From Dipodascopsis uninucleata var. uninucleata (Eukaryota; Ascomycota; Lipomycetes; Lipomycetales; Lipomycetaceae): DNA of 64,000 nt. The DNA lies in assembly GCA_030568195.1 (NCBI GenBank), contig JAJLTO010000008.1, forward strand, positions 310,001-374,000, read 5' to 3'. A program made the translations under genes and the position numbers. Below are positions 21,300 through 31,360 of this stretch, piece by piece. Every line of letters begins with the position of its first letter. Position 1 is the stretch's first letter. The notes beneath the pieces are model-generated. The model saw only the letters and a list, made by a program, of their open reading frames with translations, was not told the DNA's origin and made no database searches.

Positions 21300-22564
21300 A
21301 TGCTGTCGAATACTCAGGATAATGCTCATACAAGGAGCAATATTGATGATACTGACGATGTCGAGTTGATGGATCTCGATGTTGAAGACGCAACTGCTGT
21401 CGAAATCCGGAACCTGGTCTCAACTAGTCGCAGCGAACTTCGGGACTCATTGTATGTCCTGCAAGAGGACCGCAAGTCACAAGAAAGCTCTAATTCACTG
21501 AATTTGGATGAGTCAATTGGAAAGGCTCCAGTACTTTTTGTAGTGGATACCAATTTCCTAGTGTCCAATCTAAAGATCCTGGATGAGATTGCTACTAAAC
21601 ATGCTTTATATGGGCACGTTATCATTCTTCCAGAGACCGTGATTCAAGAGCTTGATGGTCTTAAAACTATACGAGAGCCAATCTCACCAAATGTACCTAG
21701 CAAATATGCTACAGATGTTGGTTCTCTTGCTCGCAGAGCAAGTAATTGGATATACCGAATATTGGCACAGTCTAGTAGCTCGTTGCGAGGGCAAAAGTCA
21801 AATGAGATTTTGAAGAAAGATCAGCGCGGTGACGATTCGATATTAGATTGCTGTCGCTATTTTCAAGAGGTGCTAGAGAAGCCTACAATTCTGTTATCCA
21901 ATGATCGAAACCTCTGTATCAAAGCTTTAATATATTGTAAGTCGTGTTGATGTCACATACGCCGTTTAACCTGTTTGATAATGACTAATTTTATGTGACA
22001 GCTATTCGGACTATAACGTATTCACCGGGAATAACTTCAGAAGTCATTCTTCAAAAGTCAATTGGGGCTGTTCCAGAAATTGAGATGGAAGATGTGGAAG
22101 GGCATGCTTCTCGGAGAAGAATGCTAGATGACCTTATGTCTATCGACGATGAGCATCATCAAATGCTTTCATCGAAGTTATCGGGTTTAATGGACTCTAA
22201 ATATAGTATGCATAATGGTCCTTCTAAGTATCACGAACGATTTAAGTTTCCTGATCCCAAATTGATGCCTGATTCTCCATATAAAGGATTATCTCATTCT
22301 TCGCGTTATGCAAATCATCGTGGACGCTCATCTTCTGATAGGTCCAAAATTGTTAGAGCGAATTCATTCGAACAGTCAAATAATAGTCCAGAGAGTAACT
22401 TAAGAGCTCTGACTGAGAAAAATAGGAGGTCTGCACAATCGCTACCTTCTGATGAACGAGTGTCTTCGAGAGTGTCTGCAAGTTTATCGTTGTCTAGGCC
22501 ACGTACATTAAAGTTAGGCGGTTTGAGTGATTCAAAATACAACCCAGAAAAAAGAGAATTATAG
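21300..22564 (+). CDS. SWT1: Swt1-like PIN-domain endoribonuclease
   Basis: Exons 21300-21936 and 22002-22564 with a 65-nt intron (GTAAGT donor, ACTAAT branch, ACAG acceptor); 399 residues. The acidic N-terminus (about 1-75) is disordered. The PIN domain (about 78-225) shows VVDTNFLVSNL, LPETVIQELDGLK, the acidic pair in DDSILDC and LLSNDRNLCIKAL, giving the usual set of metal-binding acids. The C-terminal 150 residues are Ser-rich and basic. Swt1 is a nuclear endonuclease in quality control of mRNPs at the nuclear pore. Assignment rests on the PIN domain and overall length; a generic PIN nuclease is the alternative. Convergent with NEJ1. Confidence 0.75.
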
Positions 22565-22969
22565 TAAAATGATTCTGCTCGCCATTTAGACTAGTAAATC
22601 TACCGTTATTTACGCACGTCCGCATAGGTCCTGGAGCTCTATACACAGGTTATACTGTTAGTATTGAATCTCTACTTCGGCGACTGAAAATGCAGGTGAA
22701 TTTGCGCTAGCGTAAATTCACTATTGGGCTTGATGCAAGAGCATATTGTGGATCATAGTACGTTTTATCATTACGGTGACGTTTTAGTTTTATTACTAGG
22801 GCATGCTGTTTCCTGTAGATAAAATGCCTCCAGAGACCTCATACATATTCTTATACATTCAATATACATCTTTTTACACTTCATTTAGTTTAATAATCAT
22901 GGCATAGAGAGCATAAATTTTCTGGAGATAAATAAAATATATTATATATTCACTTCTGCAATAAGACTT
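22565..22969. other. Convergent 3' intergenic region
   Basis: 405 bp between the SWT1-like and NEJ1 stop codons. No gene or repeat seen. Confidence 0.55.
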
Positions 22970-24283
22970 CTAAAATCTCCTTCGTAGTGGAACAGCAGGT
23001 TTGGAATTTGAGAGCTGTTGAAACATTTTTCGGCGTCTGTCAGCTATTTCATCCTGTGAATGTGATATTGGATGCTGATCTAAAGGTGAAATTTGGTCAT
23101 TCAATGCTTCTTTATGAGAACTTCTTGTGGGTGAACTTTGTACTTGCAGAGGAAAAGTTGATGTAGATTCCAGTGTAGCGCCAGACTCATTATCTTCTTT
23201 ACTGGTTATGTGCTTCTTATGGTGTCTCAAATTATTTTTGGAAATTTCGTGACTGTCGCTATCACTGTCGCTATCACTGTCGCTACTCTCAGATGATATC
23301 CATTTACGTTTTCCAACTATGGCTCCTTTTACAGTTGCTTTGCTGACATATTCTGAGTCTGAACCTGAGTCTGTTTCGTTTGATTTCAGAGACTTATTGC
23401 GCAAGGCAGATTGAGACGTCAACTTCTGCCGATTAATTTCAGGACTGTCATTACAGAAAGCATAGGAGGCGAGTCGAGGTATACGATCTAAGGCACTACT
23501 ATCCATTGATATACCATGGCTATCAATGATTCCAGAAGATTCATTAACTAGATCAGGGATTGAATCACTAGAATTTATTCTATTGTGCACTGGCCATGTA
23601 TTCTGCCACTGCTGAAAATCAAACTTCTCTAAAGATGATTTATTCTTTCGTGGCTTATAAGCAGAATGTACTTCTCTCAAAATAGATAAAATAGCAGATA
23701 GGTGCTCGTCTTTTTGAGCTATTACACCTCTCAATGCCTCTAATTGTTGATGAAGGGATTCTATAGTCGCAAAGCAAGACAAAATCATTGGGCGAGAAAC
23801 TGAGCCACTAGAGTCTTCCAAGTTGCTCAGCTGAAATGACCAATTCAAATTCAAGCCTGAATTTGCCAGAGGTGCTGATACACTTAATAAAATAATACCA
23901 TTGATTTGTGAATTTGAGAGCTTTACTGTTGCATCCGGTTGCTTACCTGACAATGACCCCTCTAGCATTTCTAGAAGAGCACTCAGGTTGGAGGGAATGC
24001 TTACATCAACAGCAAGTTTCTCGTTCTATTCATCGAACATTAGCCACACTACACACTATATATTTCGAAACATACAAGCCAGGCGACAGTTCCTTACATT
24101 GGCACGAGTAACTATTTCGTTCCGATCAAGCGATTCTGACCAAGAAGATACAAGATCAGTAACTATGATACTATAAGTTGGCACACGAGTATCGAACTCG
24201 TAGCTGTAGAGTAACGGAGGCAATTTCGCAAAACTCTCCTTACTCTCAACAACTAATGTCTTCCAAGGAAGTTGACTAATCAT
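22970..24283 (-). CDS. NEJ1: XLF/Nej1-like non-homologous end-joining factor
   Basis: Exons on the minus strand: 24283-24098 and 24025-22970; 413 residues; 72-nt intron with GTAAGG donor, GCTAAT branch and AATAG acceptor. The N-terminal head domain contains LPWKTLVV, YSIIVTDLVSSWSESLDR and LNWSFQL. It is followed by the stalk helix (IESLHQQLEALRGVIAQKDEHL), as in XLF/Cernunnos. The second half is a Ser/Asp-rich disordered tail with an SDSDSDS tract. The protein ends PLRRRF, a basic run capped by Phe that resembles the Ku-binding motif at the XLF C-terminus. XLF/Nej1 works with the XRCC4/Lif1-ligase IV complex in end joining. It is divergent from DAP1, sharing a promoter of about 310 bp. Confidence 0.85.
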
Positions 24284-24597
24284 CGCTATAAATATAATTC
24301 TGCTTCATCTCTGTGTTAGTGGTCGACTTTTGAAATAATAATGGCCCATAATAGAATTTGCTGATCTCAGATGGGATGAGAGGTGGTCCAGTAACAAAAT
24401 TGGGATTATCCATTAATCATCGCAAACCATTTATTTACTAATAATGGTTACTCCACATACATTACAATATCAAGAAAATTATATTATCGCAGTGTTTCTG
24501 GAACACAACGATCATACTCTGATCTATAGAACGACCTGACAAATAGAAAGACTCAATTTGAATCCTCTGATCTGGAAAACGAATTCTAAAGAAAATC
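24284..24597. promoter_or_regulatory. Divergent promoter, NEJ1 and DAP1
   Basis: 314 bp separate the two start codons. Nothing specific can be assigned by eye. Confidence 0.5.
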
Positions 24598-25060
24598 ATG
24601 GCACCAAGGTTTGCTCCAAAAGAACCAGTCCAGTTGGCTCCTCCGCAAGATCGAGTATTTACTCCAGAAGAACTTCGGAAATATGACGGTAAGCTCATGT
24701 CGTCCGTACAATATATGAGATATGAAACAACGATAACTAAGTGAAGCAAATCTCTAATGTGGCTACTGATATTTAGGTGTCGAGAGCGATAAGATTTACG
24801 TTGCGGTGAAAGGTGTTGTTTTCGACGTCAGTCATAAGAGAGATGTATATGGGCCCCAGAAATCGTATTCAGTTTTTGCAGGCAAGGACGGATCTCGAGG
24901 ACTGGGGAAAAGTAGCTTGAAGCTCGAGGATGCAGTCCCATTTACAGAAGGCATGACTGAGTCAGAACTAACGGTACTAGATGATTGGTTTTCTTACTTC
25001 AGCCAGCGTTACAACGTTATGGGCCGCGTAGCCCTCTCCACGTCTTCAAACAGGATGTAG
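24598..25060 (+). CDS. DAP1: Dap1-like MAPR heme protein (cytochrome b5 fold)
   Basis: Exons 24598-24688 and 24777-25060 with an 88-nt intron (GTAAGC donor, TTTAG acceptor) splitting a Gly codon; 124 residues. The cytochrome-b5-like domain runs from FTPEELRKYDG to the end. Its MAPR signature GPQKSYSVFAGKDGSRGL includes the tyrosines used by this family as axial heme ligands, in place of the two histidines of true cytochrome b5. Dap1 binds and supports sterol cytochrome P450 enzymes (Erg11) and damage resistance. No N-terminal membrane helix is seen. Confidence 0.87.
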
Positions 25061-25530
25061 TGGCAGACTACACGACAGGAGGCATTTCGCTGTGCTTAGA
25101 TTACTTATACTCAACGTTATCTTTCAGTTCAGATGGCTAGATTCCGTGCATTCACGCTGTACATATTATGTTAATGGGCTCTACAGTAATATCGAATAAC
25201 TTAAGGTAGTTTATAGTACATTGGAAATATATTGAGAGCCATAGAGTATTATTTCTTATAAAATAAAGCTCTTCATAACCAGCGCCACTTATATTATATC
25301 AAAATCAGTACCTAAAAAGTAAGAAGGGATATTAAAGGTCGTTATCGTAGAACAATAAAAAAATACACATTAGTAATAAGCACAAAATTGTACAATCAGG
25401 CCGTCAAATATTTTGTAAAATTCAAGACATTTGAAGAAAATACGTCATGCTAGGCCGTACCAAATCTGAGATACATTAGGAAAATTTGCACTAGTAATAC
25501 AAGAAGTTCAAATATCAGAATTACATGGCA
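25061..25530. other. Convergent 3' intergenic region
   Basis: 470 bp between DAP1 and the bHLH gene; AT-rich, no gene recognised. Confidence 0.55.
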
Positions 25531-26520
25531 TCAACCTAGAAGATCTGATACTCGAATACCGCGTTTATAGTCTTCGGTACTAGCCTGACGAAGCATAAGA
25601 AGTGTTCGGCTGACCTGGTGACCTTCATCATCAGATTCCACGATATGCTCGTCGTCATCCTGTGCGTGTAAGCATTCTTCTTCATCGTCGATCTCGTGGA
25701 CGTCATCACTATCGTCATTGTCATCAAGCTGCATATCTGAAATGCTTCTGTTCTGAGGTATAGTGGAGGGCGAAACAGATCCAGAGAATATCAATCGTTC
25801 GCACGCACCCTCAGCCTTGACTCCGGCCATCGAACCAGACATGTCGGCAGCAGGTGCATCCCGATAAGCGTCGACACCGGTAACGCCACCCATATGCTCA
25901 TAATCAACTTGATTGCCCTCGAGATCATCAATCCTCTCCTGTAGATTAGTGAGGCATTGTTCTAGATACTTCATATACTCGACTGTAGCCTGCAAGATAC
26001 CAAGTTTGTGAAGACTGGCCTCGCCGTGCGTCTCGACAGCGACGCGGCAAGCAGGAACAAGAGTTTTGAGGGCCTCGAACTCTTCGTTCATCTTAGATCG
26101 TCGTCGCCGCTCTATGGCAGAATGCGCAATCTTGCGGGCAGTCTTTCGACTGACCGAAGAGCCAGTACCGCGCCTAGCACGAGTAGTCGTGGTGCCGACG
26201 GTGGACGAGCTAGTCGACATAGCGGTGCCTGAACCAGGCGATCCTTCTGGCTTCGGGAGTACTGGCTGAATCTGGATAATTCTTCGCGAGCGCATAGGGG
26301 GCGGCGGCAGACGTGACGCGCGACCATTACGGGTCTGGTAGGCCTTTGTGCTGGCTGCAGGAGGTAGCTGCAGCGACGATATCTCGGACCCAGTGTCCTG
26401 CGGGTCTCTAGGCAAGATATCTGTTGAAGGCGGCGGTGTGATAGGCTCTGGGCCAGCGTCCGACGCAGCAGTCGCTGAGGCTACCATTTTGGGGGTATTT
26501 GCCCCGTAGTCAAGAGTCAT
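25531..26520 (-). CDS. bHLH transcription factor, class B (E-box type)
   Basis: 329 residues, single exon. The bHLH domain lies at about 127-193. The basic region RKIAHSAIERRRRSK has His133, Glu137 and Arg141 in the H5-E9-R13 arrangement that reads CACGTG. A loop rich in small residues and a second helix (GILQATVEYMKYLEQCL) follow, with a short coiled coil after it. The N-terminus is Pro/Ser/Thr-rich (PITPPPSTD, RLPPPPMRSRR). The C-terminus is acidic (DDNDDSDDVHEIDDEEE), a possible activation region. Orthology to Pho4, Cbf1, Ino4 or others is not clear. Its coding GC is visibly higher than that of DAP1 or NEJ1, and a GC-rich intergenic region lies upstream. Confidence 0.85.
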   Translation of the reverse strand: MTLDYGANTPKMVASATAASDAGPEPITPPPSTDILPRDPQDTGSEISSLQLPPAASTKAYQTRNGRASRLPPPPMRSRRIIQIQPVLPKPEGSPGSGTAMSTSSSTVGTTTTRARRGTGSSVSRKTARKIAHSAIERRRRSKMNEEFEALKTLVPACRVAVETHGEASLHKLGILQATVEYMKYLEQCLTNLQERIDDLEGNQVDYEHMGGVTGVDAYRDAPAADMSGSMAGVKAEGACERLIFSGSVSPSTIPQNRSISDMQLDDNDDSDDVHEIDDEEECLHAQDDDEHIVESDDEGHQVSRTLLMLRQASTEDYKRGIRVSDLLG

Positions 26521-28351
26521 TGTGTGGTGTGGCGTGCTGCGAACCAGCAGTATGATAAACGCTTATAAGGAGCTGCAGCTCTTATCGAGGAGCGGGCAGT
26601 TTAGTGGACAGAGCGAAGAACTGCCAGATGACGATTGATAAGTGAGACGGATGGTATACAGCGATAAACAGAAAATCAGATGTGAGCAGGGACAAAGTGG
26701 GCGATGGTCAGACTTATAAGGCGTACTAGCAGAAAGAGAAAGAAGACGTAGACTGTAGACGGTGCTTGAAGATGTAGCAGATATATATGTATATATATAT
26801 GTATGTAATAGAGATACAGCAAACAAGCTTTAGCAACCTTAAGGTGGTCGCGTGTGGTCTTTATTATATACCTTACAGTCGGCATCCGCAAGTCCAACAC
26901 GACCTATGGCTGCCATCCAAGGTTATTCTATGCGGTAGACTTGCAGAAGGAGATAAATAGTGGCGCTATGTAGCGAAGAGTCTAGTCGATCTACAGGTCG
27001 CCATTCGTCTCATTCGCAGAATCCAGAATCTCCCCGCGCGCACACCGCCGGTGCTGGCTTCCTGACAAATGGCGGTCTGGCCCAGAGGCAGATCTTGCGC
27101 ATGCGGGCGCGATTGTGACTCTGCATCTGGTCCACTGGAGCCGGCATCTGCGCAGCATGTACACCACGGAGCCAGTAAGCGCACAGCCCAATGGTGCTTC
27201 GCGCAGACGTGCTAGCACGATGTGGGCGACAGCAGTGGCCAGCGCGATCCTGCGCAGTGCACAGCAGTGGTCGGCCACGCGAGTCGTGTGCGTGCTGTCG
27301 ACTGCCATTGGTCGCGCGCCGGATGCACGTGCGCACTGAGCGTATCTTAACCTAAACCACAGAGTCTTGCGTCGGGGTACGGGCTGCGTCATTTTGCGCG
27401 GTGCGCTAAACAGTGGATGCGCCAGGATCGACCACGTTTTCTGGCTGGCGGGCGCGACGCCAGCAATCGCATGCAGAAGACGCGCGCACATGTGGGTTTA
27501 CTGGATTGAGCTGGAGCAGCGCCCGGGTGTTGCCATCGCCGCAGTGCACGCAGACAACGAGCGCGCGAGTGTCCTGCAACGTGCATTGCATGTCGTGTGC
27601 GTCAGCAGTATGTGTGAGTGCTAGCGGCAGGCACTAGAATGCGGAGCGAGTGAGCCTTGACCAAGATTGTACGCACACGAGCAGTGATTTGAACAGGACC
27701 GGCAGAAGAAAGGCCCTTGCTAGAGCACACAAGAAGCGGTAGACGCACGCCGGCGCAGCTCGGGGCGCGCAACCTCGCAGCAGATCGACAGTGAGGAGAG
27801 CGCAGCGGATATGGTCTGGTATGTGTACGCGCGCATTATGCACCCAGGCATGTACGCTTAGTGTGACGTGTGATATGTGCATATACGCGTATAGAGCATG
27901 CGTCCAGCTGAGGATATAGATGTAGAAGTGTATTCTACCTATGCGCATTCACACCTCCCAGTCGAAGTCTCTGGCGGTTACTAATCAGACCATTTGTGCT
28001 TAACAAATATATTAGTAATACATTGCTGGTGAAGCAGGACACTCGAAACCCTGTTCTTGTGAAAGACTGGGTAGCACGGGCGACGCGAATAAGACAGCGG
28101 TGCTAAAACAATAGGGTAGCTGAACCGCATCGAGCGATCATATGCACAACCACCAACAGTCGACAGATGTCGATCTTGCACGGAAGACCACAGACCACAG
28201 ATACAGTTGCAGCGCCACGGTCTTGCCAGTGAAAAGGAAATCATAATCTCAGTCGATGCAATGGTGGGAGGTAGATGACGGAGTAATAGAATAAGGGGAT
28301 AAAAATTTTGCTGGCAGTGCACTACAACTCAATATCAGCAACTAGCGCCCA
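26521..28351. other. 1.8-kb divergent promoter with GC-rich island
   Basis: Separates the minus-strand bHLH gene and the plus-strand cyclin gene. About 27.0-27.9 kb is strikingly GC-rich (one counted 60-base line, 27241-27300, is 41/60 G+C) and dense in GCGC, TGCGCA and ACGCG. All six frames stay open for long stretches there, as expected from GC content, but the translations (Cys/Arg/Ala-rich) do not look like proteins. An AT microsatellite lies at about 26,780-26,805. Confidence 0.6.
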
Positions 28352-29248
28352 ATGACTGCGACGCTCTCACGAATCGCGCACAGCCTTGCCACGGCCGATC
28401 AGATTAACCAGGCAAACACACGTGGCCTCTCTGCAAGCGATGTCGACACACTGCACTATACAGGCGCCAGTCTGGCGATGATGGCCGCTGCCGTGATGGG
28501 TATCCGGACTCCGCGCGTCATAAGCACTGCGGCTACGCTTTTCCACCGCTTTCACACTCTCAGAGGCTTCTTTGACCACGCTATAGGTCGCACCGCAGCA
28601 GCGTGCTTATTCATAGCCTGCAAGGCGTGCGAGATCACTGTCACGCCGACCGAGATCCTCGCTGCCTTCAGCGTGGCCATGCAGGACACCGTAGCTGATC
28701 CTGCATTGTCCGTAGTCAAGACTGACTCTACCAGCAGCTTCTCTGCGTCGCATAACCCAGACGTGGCTGCCCTACAGGCCCAGGTCGGCCTTTCGTTTAG
28801 TTCTCTATACGAGGCCGAGCTGCAGGTTTTGACCAGCCTGGCTTTCGATACCCACGTCGTGTGCGCTCATACGCTCCTGCTAGAATACGTTAACATGCTT
28901 GCTCTCGACTCTGACAAAGATCGCTTGGAGAAGCTTGTGTCCCGCGCATGGCGCCATGTCAACGACGCTCTGCTCTCTCGTATTCCTGTAGTTCACCAGC
29001 CTAACGTCATCGCTATAACTGCACTCTGGCTTGCTGCCCGCGAGACGAATGTCGAGCTTCTCGATGGCGAGCCCTGGTGGACCGCGTTTGATGTCGATAC
29101 CGAAGATATGGGTCACATGGTTCTACTGCTACGATCTTTATATCATACAGCCATCGCTGAGCAGCAACGCTTGGTGGTGGGCCAACTGCTTCCGCAGCTC
29201 ACAGTCTTGCAAGTGCAAACTAGACTTGCTCTGGGCTCTGGTATCTAG
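28352..29248 (+). CDS. Cyclin L-like transcription/splicing cyclin
   Basis: 298 residues, one exon. Two cyclin folds are visible. The first (about 40-140) includes RTPRVISTAATLFHRFH and GRTAAACLFIACKACE. The second (about 150-280) includes YEAELQVLTSLAFDTHV, AWRHVNDALLSRIPVVHQP and ALWLAARETN. The H-V-N-D-[AS]-L and following hydrophobic pattern matches cyclin L more than cyclin C, H or T. Cyclin L partners CDK11-type kinases in pre-mRNA splicing and transcription. S. cerevisiae has no clear counterpart. The C-terminal Arg/Ser domain of animal cyclin L is absent. Codons are GC-rich (GCC, CTG, CGC common) compared with most of the window. Convergent with CSN6. Confidence 0.78.
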   Translation: MTATLSRIAHSLATADQINQANTRGLSASDVDTLHYTGASLAMMAAAVMGIRTPRVISTAATLFHRFHTLRGFFDHAIGRTAAACLFIACKACEITVTPTEILAAFSVAMQDTVADPALSVVKTDSTSSFSASHNPDVAALQAQVGLSFSSLYEAELQVLTSLAFDTHVVCAHTLLLEYVNMLALDSDKDRLEKLVSRAWRHVNDALLSRIPVVHQPNVIAITALWLAARETNVELLDGEPWWTAFDVDTEDMGHMVLLLRSLYHTAIAEQQRLVVGQLLPQLTVLQVQTRLALGSGI

Positions 29249-29537
29249 ACTGTGATGATACGCACTTCATGCATTCATGTCCATTACTACTATAATACTC
29301 TTCCTTGTACAACAGTCGTGAGAGACTGCATTCGTCTCTTGTATAACATAGCTCGTGTAAAGCAATACAGCGCCTTGCATTATTCCTAGATCCATCACTA
29401 CTGTTCATGAAGAGCTCAGAACACTTCGCACTTAGACATGCGTGTTCCCAACTCTTTCATTATGCCAATGTGGCGAGTTCTGCAGTGTGCCTTTTATTAG
29501 AATATAACGATATATATATATATATATATATCGTTTT
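29249..29537. terminator. Convergent 3' region with a perfect AT palindrome
   Basis: Between the cyclin and CSN6 stop codons lies AACGA(TA)10TCGTT at 29506-29535, a perfect 30-bp palindrome followed on the plus strand by a T run. It ends only 2 bp before the CSN6 stop codon. It could act as a bidirectional 3'-end or transcription-pausing signal; that role is an inference. Confidence 0.5.
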
Positions 29538-30753
29538 TTACACCATTCGACCGCCCATACCAAACTGCATGTCTAGTGTCTGTCGCTTCTTGTTCATATC
29601 TTTACCAATCTTCATGCCATTCGTCACAAGTCCAAGTATTCCCACCAGGAGCGCATCCACCTGCACATTAATTGTGTCGTCTGAAACTGTATCTGCGCCC
29701 AGTCTACCAATCAGACCACTCACTAACCGTAGGATCTCAAAATCTGCTGCAGTGAGTTCGTCTGCTGGCTTGCTGCGCACATAGCTTAGATAGCTCTGTA
29801 GCAGCTGCAAACGAGATAGCAGCATACGGACAGCATTAGTTTGACTGGTCAACTGCGATACAATCTCTTCTGTGCTAGCTCCAGCAGACGCTGTCGCAGC
29901 TAATGCCCCGACTACTGGACTCATTATAAGCGGTTCACGGCTGATAGCCTTGCCTTTACCTATGGCCTTCACAGACGTCGGCTCAAGCTCATCCTGTGTG
30001 TCACGACGCTCAGTAACCGATTTTCCAGGATCGAGTGATTTGGTGACGTCGCCTTCTGCACTATCAACAGAATCCTGCTTAGCAACGTACAAAATACCAA
30101 TGTGCTCTGCTTCTGAGCTCTCAATGCGATGCATAACCTCAACAAACTGCGGCTGACCGTTTTCGACAATTACTGTCTCGTAGATTGTTATCGGCAATCT
30201 CGACAGTTCGCCTGTGCTTTCTAGAGCAAGCCGCGCGTTTAAGATCATAAGAAGAGGCGGCGTGTCATTGTGAAATCGAGCGAGAAATTCGTGAAGTCCT
30301 AGGATATCTTCAGTGGGCTCGTAAGGAGGAGCTAATGGAATATGGAACCATCCAATAAAATAAAGGTCAGGAAATACTGCTTTGTACTGTTCCAATTTTG
30401 TGCTGAATAAATTCTCATCGATCGTCCCGCCATCAGTTAACTTGAATTCGAACGCTTGCTCAATAGAGACATCTCGTCCATCTTGGCGGCCTATTAAACC
30501 ACCAACCACTTTTTCCAACAACACGTAAACATGTCAGCAAAATATCGTAATGACTTCATTTCATTAATATCAGAACGTTACTTTAGTGATTCTCATCACT
30601 ATAAGTAAAAATTCTATGTCACTTACTCATACTCCGCGATAAGTGCGCTCGTGTGAAGTAGTCAGATATGTTTAACAGGGCCAATGGATGCAATCCAATC
30701 GTCAGATCTGAGCTGCCCCCATGATTCTGAGCCACAAGCGAAGTTGCTGCCAT
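29538..30753 (-). CDS. CSN6: COP9 signalosome subunit 6 (MPN domain)
   Basis: Exons on the minus strand: 30753-30627 and 30508-29538; 365 residues. The 118-nt intron has a GTAAGT donor and acceptor GGAAAAAG, joining as RSM|MVGGLIGRQDG. The MPN domain contains LHPLALLNISDYFTR, VGGLIGRQDGRDV, YFIGWFHI and PLLMILNAR. The metal-binding JAMM residues are missing, as expected for CSN6, the non-catalytic partner of CSN5. The C-terminal helical region supports complex assembly. CSN removes Nedd8 from cullins. A CACGTG lies 171 bp upstream (30924-30929). Rpn8 is the alternative, but the YETV/EHIGI region and order fit CSN6 better. Confidence 0.85.
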
Positions 30754-31077
30754 TTATGCCGTCCCGAATATACCCAATTTCCTCTATAGAGACTTATGTT
30801 TAGGATTCTGCCGGATATTATATTATTGTATCTCAACGTTCATTCTCGATTCAATGTTTGAACATCGAATCTATTCTTCGCTTCAAATATCCCCTTTCCC
30901 TGAAGTGCGCTGCTTCCTCTGATCACGTGCCAATACAAAAGCTCGTATTAATATAGCAGGCAAGAGAAGAAAGTGCTATTAAAAAATATCGACACTCTTG
31001 GTCGATTTTACTTAATTGAGGAATTTCTTCATGACCGCTTCACACCTCCACTCTTTCCTAGTTGTTAAAGTGTAACA
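30754..31077. other. Promoter region between CSN6 and tRNA-Ala
   Basis: 324 bp; holds the CSN6 promoter with one E-box (TCACGTG core at 30924-30929). Nothing else recognised. Confidence 0.5.
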
Positions 31078-31151
31078 GGGCATCTGGTGTAGTTGGTTAT
31101 CACGTCCGCTTAGCATGCGGGAGGTCCCCGGTTCGATTCCGGAGTTGTCCA
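31078..31151 (+). tRNA. tRNA-Ala (anticodon AGC)
   Basis: 74-nt cloverleaf: acceptor GGGCATC against GTTGTCC gives the G3:U70 pair that identifies alanine tRNAs, with one T-T mismatch at 6:67. The anticodon loop TTAGCAT carries AGC, and the T arm CCCGG-TTCGATT-CCGGA holds the B box (its last pair is imperfect). A T7 terminator follows at 31152. Confidence 0.95.
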
Positions 31152-31158
31152 TTTTTTT
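31152..31158 (+). terminator. Pol III terminator of tRNA-Ala
   Basis: Run of seven T residues immediately after the tRNA, followed by further T-rich sequence. Confidence 0.9.
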
Positions 31159-31360
31159 ATTTTTTTTAATTTTTTTTAATATATGTTTTTATAGAGCTGA
31201 TAAAGCATTATAAACTATATTTAATTCATTGTAAGTATCATAACATTTTGATTTTATAAGCCATCCCAATATTTAAATTCCAGATTTAAAACAAAAAACG
31301 AAGCTAATGCATAATTAACCAAAAGAAAACAAAGCCCTACTCATTAAACCGAAATCACTT

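Noticed and set aside
24178-24230. T-arm-like GAGTTCGATACTC on the minus strand
   Set aside because: It lies inside NEJ1 exon 1 and no cloverleaf can be drawn around it.
26991-27637. Overlapping open frames on both strands, up to 166 codons
   Set aside because: High GC lowers stop frequency in every frame; the products are Cys/Arg/Ala-rich with no protein-like periodicity or domain.
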